Source of the DNA: Azospirillum sp. TSO22-1
Lineage (GTDB): Bacteria > Pseudomonadota > Alphaproteobacteria > Azospirillales > Azospirillaceae
Length of the DNA stretch: 64,000 nucleotides
Assembly: GCF_003116015.1 (NCBI RefSeq)
Contig: NZ_LGQZ01000014.1
Coordinates: 1-64,000, forward strand
Direction of reading: 5' to 3'
Shown in pieces: positions 25,859 through 34,203 of the stretch (position 1 is the stretch's first letter; each line of letters opens with the position of its first letter). The position numbers and the translations under genes are program-made. The notes below the pieces were generated by a model. The model was not told the origin of the DNA. It did not search any database and saw only the letters and a program-made list of their open reading frames with translations.

Positions 25859-27745
25859 GTGACCCTCACCACCGATACGGCCCCCGACGAGGCGCACGGC
25901 GGCATCCCCGATCCGGAGGCGGCCGGCGAGGCGCTGGTCTGCCAGTCCGCCGACGAGTTCTACCTGCCGCCGGGGCGCGAGGCGATTGGCCGCGTCTGCG
26001 AGCGTTTCCTCAACGAGAACGCGCTGACGCCCGGCGAACTGCTGCATTCCGCCCGGCACCAGACGGCGCTGTCGAACCATCCGCTGTTCGTCAGCATGAT
26101 CCAGCAGGCCGAGCGCGCGCAGGGCCGCAAGCTCGGCACGCTGAACGCGCTGGTCAACGAGATCGCCCGGCAGACCCGCGACCGCACGCGCGACTGGCCG
26201 ATCCCGGAGGTCACGCCAGAAACCTATGGATCGGTGATCGCCGAGGTGCTGTCGCGCGATGCCGCGTTCACCGGGCGCTTCCTGGTCGCTGCGGCGCTGG
26301 TGCTGCACCTGCAGCCGGCGCGGACCTTCGCCGAGAAGGCGGAGATGCTGCTGGACCTCGCCTCCACCACCGAGGACCCGGATGCGCTGGCTCCTGTCGA
26401 CCAGTTCCTGGCTGAGATCCTGCGCGCCGAATCCGGCATGGCCTCGCTGGCCGGGGAGACGCCGTTCGTGCCGCTGGTCGAGGCCATCGTCGCGCTGGCC
26501 GCCGGCGACGCCGAACTGCCGGGCACCCTGCCGCTGCCGTTGCGCCAGCTAGAGACGCTGGTCCGCCGCGCGCCGATGCCACAGATTGCCGACGCGCTGA
26601 TGGTCGCCTTCCGGCGTGAGCTGGCCAAGCCCGACCGCTTCGCCACCAACGGCGGCGACCTGTTCGGCATCGAGACGGTGCAACGCGAGCTGACCACGCT
26701 GGCCGCCATGGCGCAGCGGCTGCGCTCCGGCGACGGCTACCTGGGCGGCCCGAAGACTGAGGCGGCGTTCCAACGGCGCATGTCGCTGCTGGTCAGCGAG
26801 GATACGCTGCCCGAGATGGTCAAGGGCCGCAGCTTCATCCAGAAGCTGCGCACCCTGTTCGCCATGCAGGCGATGCCGCTGGCCCCCAACTCCAAGAAGG
26901 CGGTCGACGGCTACCTCAAGAGCTATCTGGACAGCCGCGAGTTCACCAGCCGCGTGCTGGACTGCTGGAAGGAGCGCACCGACAAGCTGAAGGGGTTGGC
27001 CGAGGTGCAGAAGATGGTCCTGGACTCCTCGTTCGCGCCAGAGGATCGCGAGTATCTGGCCGGGCTGGTGGATGAGACGCAAAACGCTTTCATCCGCACG
27101 CACCGGCTGCTGGCGGCGTTGACCTCCAAGGTCGATCCGTCGCCGGACACCGTGCTGGACATGGTCAAGCTGGCGGCCGACGGCGCCTTCTGCGTCGGCA
27201 AGAGCCGGACGGCGGTGGCCCGCGCGCTGTACCGGCAGGTGCACCGGCCGCGCTTCATCCGCACCTTCCTGCTCAGCGCACCGACCGGCAAGGAGCGCGG
27301 TGCCCGCGCCTCGTGGCTGAAGGCGTCGCTGTCGATGATCGGCGTGCCGTTCATCGACATGGGCGCGCTCCGCGTGTTGGTGGTGGACGACGAAGAGGGG
27401 CCGCGGATATACGTGGAATCGGTGCTGCGCGACCTCGGCGTCGGCACTGTGCACCTCGCCTGCGACGGCCAGGAGGCGCTGGAACGCTTCGAGGGCGATG
27501 ACCAGCGCTATCACCTGATCATCTGCGACTGGATGATGCCCAGGGTGAGCGGGCTGGAGGTGCTGAAGTCGATCCGCGCGGCGCGGCCGGAGTTGCCCTT
27601 CCTGATGGTCACCGCCTTGGCCACCCTGCAGGCGGTCGAGCGCGCCATCGCCGCGCAGGTCACCGCCTACATTGCCAAGCCCTTCACGCCGGACCAGTTG
27701 GAGGACAAGGTCTTGCTGGTGCTGACGCAGAAGGCCAGCCTATAG
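25859..27745 (+). CDS. Response regulator with large uncharacterised N-terminal region (paralogue)
   Basis: 628 aa from GTG 25859. Residues 1-502 are the same kind of helical region as in the 21232 gene: LTPGELLHSARHQTALSNHP, FTSRVLDCWKERTDKLKGLAE, DETQNAFIRTHRLLAALTS, ADGAFCVGKSRTAVARALY. The receiver (503-628) has VVDDE, Asp557 in IICDWMMPRVSG, MVTALAT and AYIAKPFTPDQ. It follows the three-PAS kinase by 4 nt and is presumably its partner. Divergence from its paralogue is strong in the first 350 residues and lower near the receiver. Output mechanism unknown. Confidence 0.85.
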   Translation: MTLTTDTAPDEAHGGIPDPEAAGEALVCQSADEFYLPPGREAIGRVCERFLNENALTPGELLHSARHQTALSNHPLFVSMIQQAERAQGRKLGTLNALVNEIARQTRDRTRDWPIPEVTPETYGSVIAEVLSRDAAFTGRFLVAAALVLHLQPARTFAEKAEMLLDLASTTEDPDALAPVDQFLAEILRAESGMASLAGETPFVPLVEAIVALAAGDAELPGTLPLPLRQLETLVRRAPMPQIADALMVAFRRELAKPDRFATNGGDLFGIETVQRELTTLAAMAQRLRSGDGYLGGPKTEAAFQRRMSLLVSEDTLPEMVKGRSFIQKLRTLFAMQAMPLAPNSKKAVDGYLKSYLDSREFTSRVLDCWKERTDKLKGLAEVQKMVLDSSFAPEDREYLAGLVDETQNAFIRTHRLLAALTSKVDPSPDTVLDMVKLAADGAFCVGKSRTAVARALYRQVHRPRFIRTFLLSAPTGKERGARASWLKASLSMIGVPFIDMGALRVLVVDDEEGPRIYVESVLRDLGVGTVHLACDGQEALERFEGDDQRYHLIICDWMMPRVSGLEVLKSIRAARPELPFLMVTALATLQAVERAIAAQVTAYIAKPFTPDQLEDKVLLVLTQKASL

Positions 27746-28531
27746 GCGCTCCTCCAGCCACGTCGCGATCCGTTCCGCCACCTGCTCCCAGCCGGGCTCC
27801 AGCATCATGGTGTGGCCCATCTCCGGCACGATGACCGCCTCGGTGCCCAGGGCCCGCGCCGTGGCGTGCACCTGGCCGGTGGGGACCAGCAGATCCTCGC
27901 CGGCGCCCAGCACCAGGATCGGGATGTCGCGGTCCGGCACCGGCGGGAACGGGTGCCAGCCGTACATGTCCAGCAGGACGGCCTGCGACTCCTCCTGCAG
28001 GCAGGGCTCGTACAGCCGGGCCTCGGCGCGCGGCATGCGGTCGGAGAACATGGCCCGGCGGATGCCCTCGGGGTCCACCGCCTGCTCGCCGAAGGCGGTG
28101 AGCAGCGCCATCTGCTGGAAGACGTACGGGTCGCGGAAGGCCAGCGACAGGCTGCTCTCCCACAGCCCGTGCGGCGGGGCAGACGCCATCAGCACGCCGG
28201 CCGGCGCGCGGCGCTTGCGCAGAGCGCGCTGCACCGCCATGCCGCCCATGGAATGGCCGATCAGCACCGGCGGCGAGTCGAAGCCGTCGAACGCCTCCAG
28301 CACGTCGTCCACATAATCCGCCATCGTGTGGAATCGGATGCGGTCGCGTCCGGCGCTGCCGCCGTGGCCGCGCAAGCTGACGGCGTGCGCCGCCCAGCCG
28401 CGCTCCGCGAACCAGCCCAGCATCTTGGCGCCCCAGATCCAGGCGCCGCAATAGGCGCCGTGCACGAACAGCAACGGAGTCGGCTTGGCGCGGCCGGCGG
28501 GGCGGCGCGTCAGGATTTCCAGTCTCGGCAT
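27740..28531 (-). CDS. Alpha/beta-fold hydrolase
   Basis: 263 aa. The pattern is LLFVHGAYCGAWIWGAKML (oxyanion loop), AVSLRGHGGSAG, the nucleophile elbow LIGHSMGGMAV, the acidic residue in LGAGEDLLVP and the His in VPEMGHTMMLEPGW. It is cytosolic. The sequence type (HGAYCGAW, EMGHTMMLE) is that of general lipase/esterase-like hydrolases of unknown substrate. It overlaps the convergent regulator gene by 6 bp and lies just downstream of another hydrolase on the same strand (13 nt gap), so the two are probably co-transcribed. Confidence 0.87.
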   Translation of the reverse strand: MPRLEILTRRPAGRAKPTPLLFVHGAYCGAWIWGAKMLGWFAERGWAAHAVSLRGHGGSAGRDRIRFHTMADYVDDVLEAFDGFDSPPVLIGHSMGGMAVQRALRKRRAPAGVLMASAPPHGLWESSLSLAFRDPYVFQQMALLTAFGEQAVDPEGIRRAMFSDRMPRAEARLYEPCLQEESQAVLLDMYGWHPFPPVPDRDIPILVLGAGEDLLVPTGQVHATARALGTEAVIVPEMGHTMMLEPGWEQVAERIATWLEERL

Positions 28532-28544
28532 CGGTTCCCGGAGG

Positions 28545-29177
28545 TTACGGCGTCAGGTGGGTGTCGAACCAGGCGGCGGCGGACTCGGCGACCGCGTCCA
28601 GCGCGCCCGGCTCCCCGAACAGGTGACCGGCGCCGGGCACGATGTCCAGAGCCTTGATGCCGTGCAGCACGTTCAGCGCCTGCCGGTTCACCTCCAGCAC
28701 CGTGTGGTCCTCGCCGCCGACGATCAGCAGCGTCGGCGCCGCGACGCCGTCCAGCCACACCTCGGCGACGTCGGGGCGCCCGCCACGCGACACCACGGCG
28801 CGCACATGGTGATGCTCCGCCGCCCGCGCCGCCGCGATCAATGCCGCCGCCGCGCCGGTCGCGGCGCCGAAATAGCCGATGGGCCGACCGCCCACCGCCG
28901 GATGGTCGCAGAGGAACTGGGTGGCCAACAGCATCCGCTCGGCCAGCAGGTGCGCGTCGACCGCGTTGGTGCGGTCCTGCGCCTCCTCGGGCGTCAGCAT
29001 GTCGAACAGCAGCGTGCCGAACCCGGCCGCGCGCAACGCCGCGGCGACGTGGCGGTTGCGCGGGCTGTCGCGTCCGCTGCGGTTGCCGTGCGCGAACAGG
29101 ACGACGGCGCGGAAACCCGGCGGCAAGGTCAGGGTTCCCGCCAGTCCGAGAGAGGCGATGCGGACGTCCTGCTCCAT
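28545..29177 (-). CDS. Dienelactone-hydrolase-like alpha/beta hydrolase
   Basis: 210 aa. It begins LTLPPGFRAVVLFAHGNRSG with DSPRNRHVAAALRAAGFGTLLFD. It continues with GYFGAATGAAAALIAAA in place of a classic nucleophile elbow (G-A-A-T-G), then RGGRPDVAEVWLDGVAAPTLLIVGGEDHTV and GAGHLFGEPGALD with the His. The predicted nucleophile position is Ala instead of Ser/Cys, so it may be a non-hydrolytic member or belong to the related phosphoribosyltransferase-associated hydrolases that share this GAATGAAAAL motif. First gene of the two-hydrolase transcript. Confidence 0.8.
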   Translation of the reverse strand: MEQDVRIASLGLAGTLTLPPGFRAVVLFAHGNRSGRDSPRNRHVAAALRAAGFGTLLFDMLTPEEAQDRTNAVDAHLLAERMLLATQFLCDHPAVGGRPIGYFGAATGAAAALIAAARAAEHHHVRAVVSRGGRPDVAEVWLDGVAAPTLLIVGGEDHTVLEVNRQALNVLHGIKALDIVPGAGHLFGEPGALDAVAESAAAWFDTHLTP

Positions 29178-29361
29178 CGTGTTCCCCGGTTCGATGTGAC
29201 GCGCCGCCGTTGGGCGATGAACGCCTCAACAGCTGTCGCCCGGCGCCGTCCCGACAGCCTAGCTTTCGCCGAACCTGCCGCGCAACCCACGGAGGCATTT
29301 GACGGGCGGCATCGCACAGGGCACATTGCGCGGACACTAAACAAACAGCAGGGGATGGATC

Positions 29362-29841
29362 ATGCCCACCGATGCCGCCGCGACGGCGGGGCCGCACGCC
29401 CTGGACGCCACCACGCTGGAGGGGAACCGCGGGGCCACCGGCTATCCGGCGCCGTACCGGGCGCGCGTGGCCGGACGGGCCAAGGTGAAGCTGGGCGATC
29501 CGTTCGGTCTGAAGAATTTCGGCGTCAATCTGACGCGGCTGGAGCCGGGCGCCGAGTCGGCCCTTCGGCACTGGCACACCCTGCAGGACGAGTTCATCTA
29601 CGTGCTGGAAGGCACCCTGGTGCTTGTCACCGATGCGGGCGAGCGCGAGTTGCGGCCGGGCATGTGTGCCGGCTTCCCCGCCGGCAGGGCGGACGGCCAC
29701 CATCTGGTCAATCGCGGCACGGCCGCGGCCGTCTATCTGGAGGTCGGCGACCGCACGCCCGGCGATGAGGCGCACTATCCCGACGAAGACCTCCAGCATC
29801 GTGACGGCCGCTTCTTCCATCGTGACGGCACCCCCTGGTGA
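29362..29841 (+). CDS. Cupin-domain protein
   Basis: 159 aa. A single cupin barrel: motif 1 ESALRHWHTLQDEFIYVLEGTLVLV with the two His and Glu of a metal site, and motif 2 ELRPGMCAGFPAGRADGHHLVNRG with the fourth His. The upstream segment NFGVNLTRLEPG is also typical of the COG3837-like cupins. The C-terminus HYPDEDLQ...GRFFHRDGTPW is typical of this group. A metal-binding isomerase, dioxygenase or sensor role is possible. Possible promoter TTGACG (29299) with CACATT 17 nt later. Confidence 0.82.
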   Translation: MPTDAAATAGPHALDATTLEGNRGATGYPAPYRARVAGRAKVKLGDPFGLKNFGVNLTRLEPGAESALRHWHTLQDEFIYVLEGTLVLVTDAGERELRPGMCAGFPAGRADGHHLVNRGTAAAVYLEVGDRTPGDEAHYPDEDLQHRDGRFFHRDGTPW

Positions 29842-29878
29842 GCTTTGCTCCGCGGTGGTGCGCAGCGCGTTGCGGCTG

Positions 29879-29994
29879 ACCGGGCTGGGCCTCAACATCG
29901 TCCGCAACTTGTGGTGCGTCAGAAGCTTGACGGCAGCATCGAGGTGGCGGGCGCGCCCGGTGAGGACACCAGCTTTACGATCCGCTTCCCGTGA
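29879..29994 (+). pseudogene. Frameshifted remnant of a histidine-kinase ATPase domain
   Basis: Downstream of the cupin, one frame reads TGLGLNIVRNL (29879-29911), the G2 box of a HATPase domain. After a shift of frame at about 29911-29914 it continues VRQKLDGSIEVAGAPGEDTS and then FTIRFP before a TGA at 29992. The two pieces join exactly as the C-terminal 38 or so residues of a sensor kinase. The rest of the kinase is absent, so this is a decayed gene end. Its presence suggests deletion or rearrangement between the cupin and cob genes. Confidence 0.75.
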
Positions 29995-30042
29995 CGGATG
30001 TGAGGGTGGTACGCATCCCCGGTCGCTGGTGAAGGGGATGCA

Positions 30043-30558
30043 ATGGCTGCCGACGTGACGCTGGTGCTGGGCGGCGCCCGCTCGGGCAAGAGCCGCTATG
30101 CCGAGGGGCTGGTGACGGCATGCCCCGGACCCTGGACCTATCTCGCCACCGCCGAGGCCTGGGACGACGAGATGCGCACCCGCATCGGCCGCCATCGCGA
30201 GGACCGCGGGCCGGACTGGATCACCGTGGAGGAGCCGCTCGACCTGCCCGGCGCGCTGCGCCGGCACGCGTTGCCAGGAGCGGCGGTGCTGGTGGATTGC
30301 CTGACGCTGTGGCTGTCCAACCTGTTGGGCGCCGAACGCGACGTGGACGCCGCGACGGCGGATCTGCTGGCGGCGCTCGACGCGGCGGAGGGGAGGGTGG
30401 TGCTGGTCTCCAACGAGGTCGGCCTGGGCATCGTGCCGAACAACGCGCTGGCCCGCGCCTTCCGTGACCACGCCGGGCGCCTGCACCAGCGCGTCGCGGC
30501 GCGGGCTGAGCGGGTGCGCTTCGTGATCGCCGGCCTGCCGATGAACGTCAAGGGGTGA
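30043..30558 (+). CDS. cobP: Adenosylcobinamide kinase / guanylyltransferase
   Basis: 171 aa, full length for CobU/CobP. It phosphorylates adenosylcobinamide and then transfers GMP, making AdoCbi-GDP. Walker [16 protein letters not shown], then [25 protein letters not shown] with the guanylylated His region, [21 protein letters not shown] and [23 protein letters not shown] are the family hallmarks. It is translationally linked to cobQ, with the starts and stop overlapping at 30555-30564. No recognisable B12 riboswitch was found upstream. Confidence 0.94.
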   Translation: MAADVTLVLGGARSGKSRYAEGLVTACPGPWTYLATAEAWDDEMRTRIGRHREDRGPDWITVEEPLDLPGALRRHALPGAAVLVDCLTLWLSNLLGAERDVDAATADLLAALDAAEGRVVLVSNEVGLGIVPNNALARAFRDHAGRLHQRVAARAERVRFVIAGLPMNVKG

Positions 30559-30563
30559 GGGCG

Positions 30564-32027
30564 ATGGCGCGCGCGCTGATGCTGCAGGGTACCGGGTCGG
30601 ACGTCGGTAAGTCGCTGCTGGTGGCGGGGCTGTGCCGGGCGCTGGTGCGGCGCGGCCTGACGGTGCGGCCCTTCAAGCCGCAGAACATGTCGAACAACGC
30701 GGCGGTGACGGCGGACGGCGGCGAGATCGGCCGCGCCCAGGCGCTGCAGGCGCGGGCTTGCGGCGTGGCGTCGAGCGTCCACATGAACCCGGTTCTGCTG
30801 AAGCCGCAGACCGACGTCGGCGCCCAGGTGGTGGTGCAGGGCCGCGTGGTCGGTTCGGCGCGGGCGTCCGAGTATCTGGCGCGCAAGCGCGAGCTGCTGG
30901 GCGCCGTGCTGGACAGTTTCGCGCGGATGCGCGCGGAGGCCGACATCGTCATCGTCGAGGGCGCCGGCAGCCCGGCGGAGGTCAACCTGCGCGCCGGCGA
31001 CATCGCCAACATGGGTTTCGCCTGCGCGGCCGACGTTCCGGTGGTGCTGGTCGGCGACATCGACCGTGGCGGCGTGATCGCCAGCCTGGTCGGCACGCAC
31101 GCCCTGCTGGAGGCGGACGAGCGGGCGCGGGTGAAGGGATTCCTGATCAACAAGTTCCGCGGCGACGTGCGGCTGTTCGACGGCGGCCTGCGGATCATCG
31201 CGGAGCGCACCGGCTGGCCGGGCTTCGGTGTCGTGCCCTGGCTGCACGAGGCGCGCCGCCTGCCGGCCGAGGACGTGGTGGCGCTGGACACCGCCGGCAC
31301 CCGGGGCGGCGGGCCGCTGCGCGTCGCCGTGCCGGTGCTGGCGCGCATCTCCAACTTCGATGACTTCGACCCGCTGGCGCTGGAGCCGGAGGTCTCGCTG
31401 ACCATGGTGCGCGCCGGCCAACCGCTGCCCGGCGACGCCGACGTGGTGATCCTGCCGGGCAGCAAGGCGACCATCGCCGACCTCGCCTTCCTGCGCGCGC
31501 AGGGGTGGGACATCGACCTCGCCGCGCACCGCCGCCGCGGCGGGCGGGTGCTGGGGATCTGTGGCGGCTACCAGATGCTCGGCCGCCGGGTCGCCGATCC
31601 GCAGGGGATCGAGGGGCCGCCGGGGGAGGCGCCGGGCCTCGGCCTGCTGGACGTCGAGACGGTGCTGAGTGGCCCCAAGGTGCTGACCGAGGCTACCGGT
31701 GTCGAGACGGCGACCGGCGCGCCGGTGACCGGCTATGAGATGCACATGGGGCGCACCGATGGCCCGGACTGCGCCCGCCCCATGCTGCGCCTGGACGATG
31801 GCGCCGCGGATGGGGCGGTGTCCGAGGACGGGCGGGTGGCGGGGGGCTACCTGCACGGCTTGTTCGGATCCGACGCCTTTCGGAGCGCGTTCCTCAAGGG
31901 CCTGGGCGGACGGGGCGGGGGGCTCGCTTACGAGGCAACGGTGGAGCACGCATTGGACGCGGTCGCCGAGCGGCTGGAGGCGTGCGTGGACGTGGACGGC
32001 CTGCTGCGCGTGGCGGAGGGGGGCTGA
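30564..32027 (+). CDS. cobQ: Cobyric acid synthase
   Basis: 487 aa from ATG 30564 (GAGGG upstream); a GTG at 30555 would add three residues. It amidates four side chains of adenosylcobyrinic acid a,c-diamide using glutamine and ATP. The N-terminal ATPase domain begins [20 protein letters not shown]. The conserved [13 protein letters not shown] follows, then [13 protein letters not shown]. The glutaminase domain shows [18 protein letters not shown] with the nucleophile Cys, and the C-terminal [12 protein letters not shown] with the catalytic His. It is convergent with cobD (11 bp gap). Confidence 0.95.
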   Translation: MARALMLQGTGSDVGKSLLVAGLCRALVRRGLTVRPFKPQNMSNNAAVTADGGEIGRAQALQARACGVASSVHMNPVLLKPQTDVGAQVVVQGRVVGSARASEYLARKRELLGAVLDSFARMRAEADIVIVEGAGSPAEVNLRAGDIANMGFACAADVPVVLVGDIDRGGVIASLVGTHALLEADERARVKGFLINKFRGDVRLFDGGLRIIAERTGWPGFGVVPWLHEARRLPAEDVVALDTAGTRGGGPLRVAVPVLARISNFDDFDPLALEPEVSLTMVRAGQPLPGDADVVILPGSKATIADLAFLRAQGWDIDLAAHRRRGGRVLGICGGYQMLGRRVADPQGIEGPPGEAPGLGLLDVETVLSGPKVLTEATGVETATGAPVTGYEMHMGRTDGPDCARPMLRLDDGAADGAVSEDGRVAGGYLHGLFGSDAFRSAFLKGLGGRGGGLAYEATVEHALDAVAERLEACVDVDGLLRVAEGG

Positions 32028-32038
32028 ACGTCGTTGGG

Positions 32039-33007
32039 CTAACCGCGCGCCACCAGCGCCAGCACCACCGCCGCTCCAGCCAGGACCAGGCAAGCGTTCC
32101 GGTAGAGCGTCAGCGCGCGGTCAATGTCGCGGTCGGTCGCCGCGGTCCGTCCCGCGCCCAACCACGCGTCCATGATCCGCGTGCCGCCGTAGGTGCGCGG
32201 GCCGCCGAGGCGGAGGTCGAGCGCGCCGGCCATCGCCGCCTCCGGCCAGCCGGCGTTGGGCGAGCGGTGGCGGCCGGCGTCGGCACGCACCGAGGCCCAG
32301 GCCTGCTGTGGCGAAGTATCGTCGGTGACGAACGCGGCGGCGGCGAGCAGCAGCGCCGCCAGCCGCGAGCCGGGCAGGTTCACCAGATCGTCGAAGCGCG
32401 CCGCCGCCCAGCCGAACGCCTCGTGCCGCGGCGTGCGGTGGCCGATCATGCTGTCGGCCGTGTTTGCCGCCTTGTACAGCGCGATGCCCGGCAACCCGCC
32501 GACCAGCAGCCAGAAGGCCGGCGCCACCACGCCGTCGGAAAAGTTCTCGGCCAGGCTCTCGATGGCGGCGCGGGCGACGGCCGGCTCGTCCAGCGTTGCC
32601 GGGTTGCGCCCGACGATGCGCCCGACCGCCTCGCGCCCCGCCGCCAGTCCGCCGGTGCGCAGTGCCTTGGCCACCACCGCCACATGGTCGTACAGGCTGC
32701 GCTGCGCCAGCAGCGTCGAGGCCAGCGCTGCCTCCCACAGCCAGCCGAGCGGCAGCAGATGGCAGAGCCCCGCCACCAGCGACGCCACGGCACCGACGAT
32801 GGTCAGCAACACGCCCAGCGCAAGCACCCCGGCGAGCTTGCGCTGCCATCCCGGCGCGTCGTCGTGGTTGAGCATCCGGTCCAGGCGGTCTATGAGGGCG
32901 CCGATCCACACCACCGGGTGGCGGACGGCGGCGAAGACGGCGTCCGGGTATCCGGCCATGGCCTCAATCACGAGGGCGGCGGCGAGCACGGTCGGGTGTA
33001 GGTCCAC
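32039..33007 (-). CDS. cobD: Adenosylcobinamide-phosphate synthase CobD/CbiB
   Basis: 322 aa from GTG 33007 (VDLHPTVLAAALVIEAMAGYP); the reading frame stays open far upstream only because of GC-rich shadowing. An inner-membrane protein joining cobyric acid with aminopropanol or its phosphate. Typical features: HPVVWIGALIDRLDRMLN, SLYDHVAVVAKAL, ARAAIESLAENFSDGVVAPAFW, NTADSMIGHRTPRHEAFGWAAARFDDLVNL (split) and RSPNAGWPEAAMAGAL. Four to five hydrophobic segments. It diverges from cobC with 36 bp between starts. Confidence 0.94.
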   Translation of the reverse strand: MDLHPTVLAAALVIEAMAGYPDAVFAAVRHPVVWIGALIDRLDRMLNHDDAPGWQRKLAGVLALGVLLTIVGAVASLVAGLCHLLPLGWLWEAALASTLLAQRSLYDHVAVVAKALRTGGLAAGREAVGRIVGRNPATLDEPAVARAAIESLAENFSDGVVAPAFWLLVGGLPGIALYKAANTADSMIGHRTPRHEAFGWAAARFDDLVNLPGSRLAALLLAAAAFVTDDTSPQQAWASVRADAGRHRSPNAGWPEAAMAGALDLRLGGPRTYGGTRIMDAWLGAGRTAATDRDIDRALTLYRNACLVLAGAAVVLALVARG

Positions 33008-33043
33008 GGGCGGCAGGTTCCAAGGGCGGGAAGAGGCGCGATC

Positions 33044-34066
33044 ATGGCGGAAACAGCGGGCGGCACCAAGGACCAAGTCCTCCACGGCGGCGACCTGGAC
33101 GCCGCGCGCGCGGCGTTCTCCGGGGCGCCGGAGCCGTGGATCGACCTGTCCACCGGCATCAACCCGTGGCCCTACCCTCTGCCCGCCATTCCGGACACCG
33201 CCTGGACCCGTCTGCCGGGCCGTGGCGACGAGGATGCATTGCGCACCGCCGCCGCGGCGTACTACGGCGCCCCCTCCGCCGCGCACACCGCTGCAGCGCC
33301 GGGCTCGCAGGCTTTGATCCAGATGCTGCCACGGCTGCGCCCTCCGGGCCGCGTCAGCGTGCTCGGGCCCACCTACGCCGAGCACGCCCGCGCCTGGGCC
33401 GCCGCCGGGCATGCGGTGCGGACGGTCGGGCGTGCCGAGGACCTTGACGGTGAGGTCGCGGTGATCGTCAACCCGAACAACCCGGATGGCCGCGCCGTCG
33501 GCCGGGCCGACCTGTTCGCCCTGGCCGGGCGCTTCGCCGCGCGCGGTGGCTGGCTGGTGGTGGACGAGGCCTTCGCCGACGTGGCGCCCGAACTCAGCGT
33601 CGCCGACGCCGTGGAGTGGCCGGGGCTGGTCGTCCTGCGCTCCTTCGGGAAGTTCTTCGGGCTGGCCGGCGTGCGGCTGGGCGTGGCGCTGGCGGCGGAA
33701 CCGTTGGCCGCGGTGATCCGCGACGCCTTCGGCCCGTGGGCGGTGCCGGGACCCACCCTGGCGATCGCCACCCAGGCCTTCCGGGACGAGGCGTGGATCG
33801 CCGCCACGCGTCGCCGGCTGTCGGCGGAGGCCGCCGGGCTGGACCGCGCGCTGGCCGGGCTGGGCTTCACGGTGATCAGCGGCACGCCGCTCTATCGGCT
33901 TGCCAGTCACACATTTGCCACGCCAATCGTTAACGCGCTCGGCCGGGCTGGGGTGCTGGTACGCCGCTTCGAGGACCACCCGGAGTGGCTGCGCTTCGGT
34001 CTGCCGCCTGACGAGGCCGCGCAACGGCGCTTCGTCTCTGCCGTTCAGGATGTGGTTGATAAATAA
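33044..34066 (+). CDS. cobC: Threonine-phosphate decarboxylase / CobC-like aminotransferase-fold enzyme
   Basis: 340 aa. The N-terminus LHGGDLDAARAAFSGAPEPW then IDLSTGINPWPYPLP is the CobC/CobD(Salmonella) signature. The PLP core shows VNPNNPDGR, WLVVDEAFADVAPE and LRSFGKFFGLAGVRLG with the Schiff-base Lys, and the C-terminus WLRFGLPPDEAAQRR has the carboxylate Arg. It makes the aminopropanol phosphate linker for cobinamide by decarboxylating threonine phosphate (known for the family). Adjacent to and divergent from cobD, which uses this product. Confidence 0.92.
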   Translation: MAETAGGTKDQVLHGGDLDAARAAFSGAPEPWIDLSTGINPWPYPLPAIPDTAWTRLPGRGDEDALRTAAAAYYGAPSAAHTAAAPGSQALIQMLPRLRPPGRVSVLGPTYAEHARAWAAAGHAVRTVGRAEDLDGEVAVIVNPNNPDGRAVGRADLFALAGRFAARGGWLVVDEAFADVAPELSVADAVEWPGLVVLRSFGKFFGLAGVRLGVALAAEPLAAVIRDAFGPWAVPGPTLAIATQAFRDEAWIAATRRRLSAEAAGLDRALAGLGFTVISGTPLYRLASHTFATPIVNALGRAGVLVRRFEDHPEWLRFGLPPDEAAQRRFVSAVQDVVDK

Positions 34067-34203
34067 AATTCGCATTACGTTTTAGATGGTTTATTGTCGT
34101 TGCGCGACACAATGGCGCACCCGAAGGGCTCACGCGCATCGGGTAGCCTCTATGCCGACAGTACCATTGCGGCTCAACGGAACGGTATGACACCCTCACC
34201 GCC

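Noticed and set aside
21112-25905. 1597-codon minus-strand open frame opposite the kinase block
   Set aside because: High GC leaves the antisense frame open. The peptide is low-complexity (His, Gln, Arg, Gly) and the plus-strand genes carry complete catalytic motifs.
29842-30042. Cobalamin riboswitch ahead of cobP
   Set aside because: I looked for the conserved B12-box and pairing pattern; the stretch is instead the kinase remnant, leaving too little room.
33008-34075. N-terminal extension of cobD up to 34075
   Set aside because: The extension is the antisense shadow of cobC; CobD homology starts at GTG 33007.
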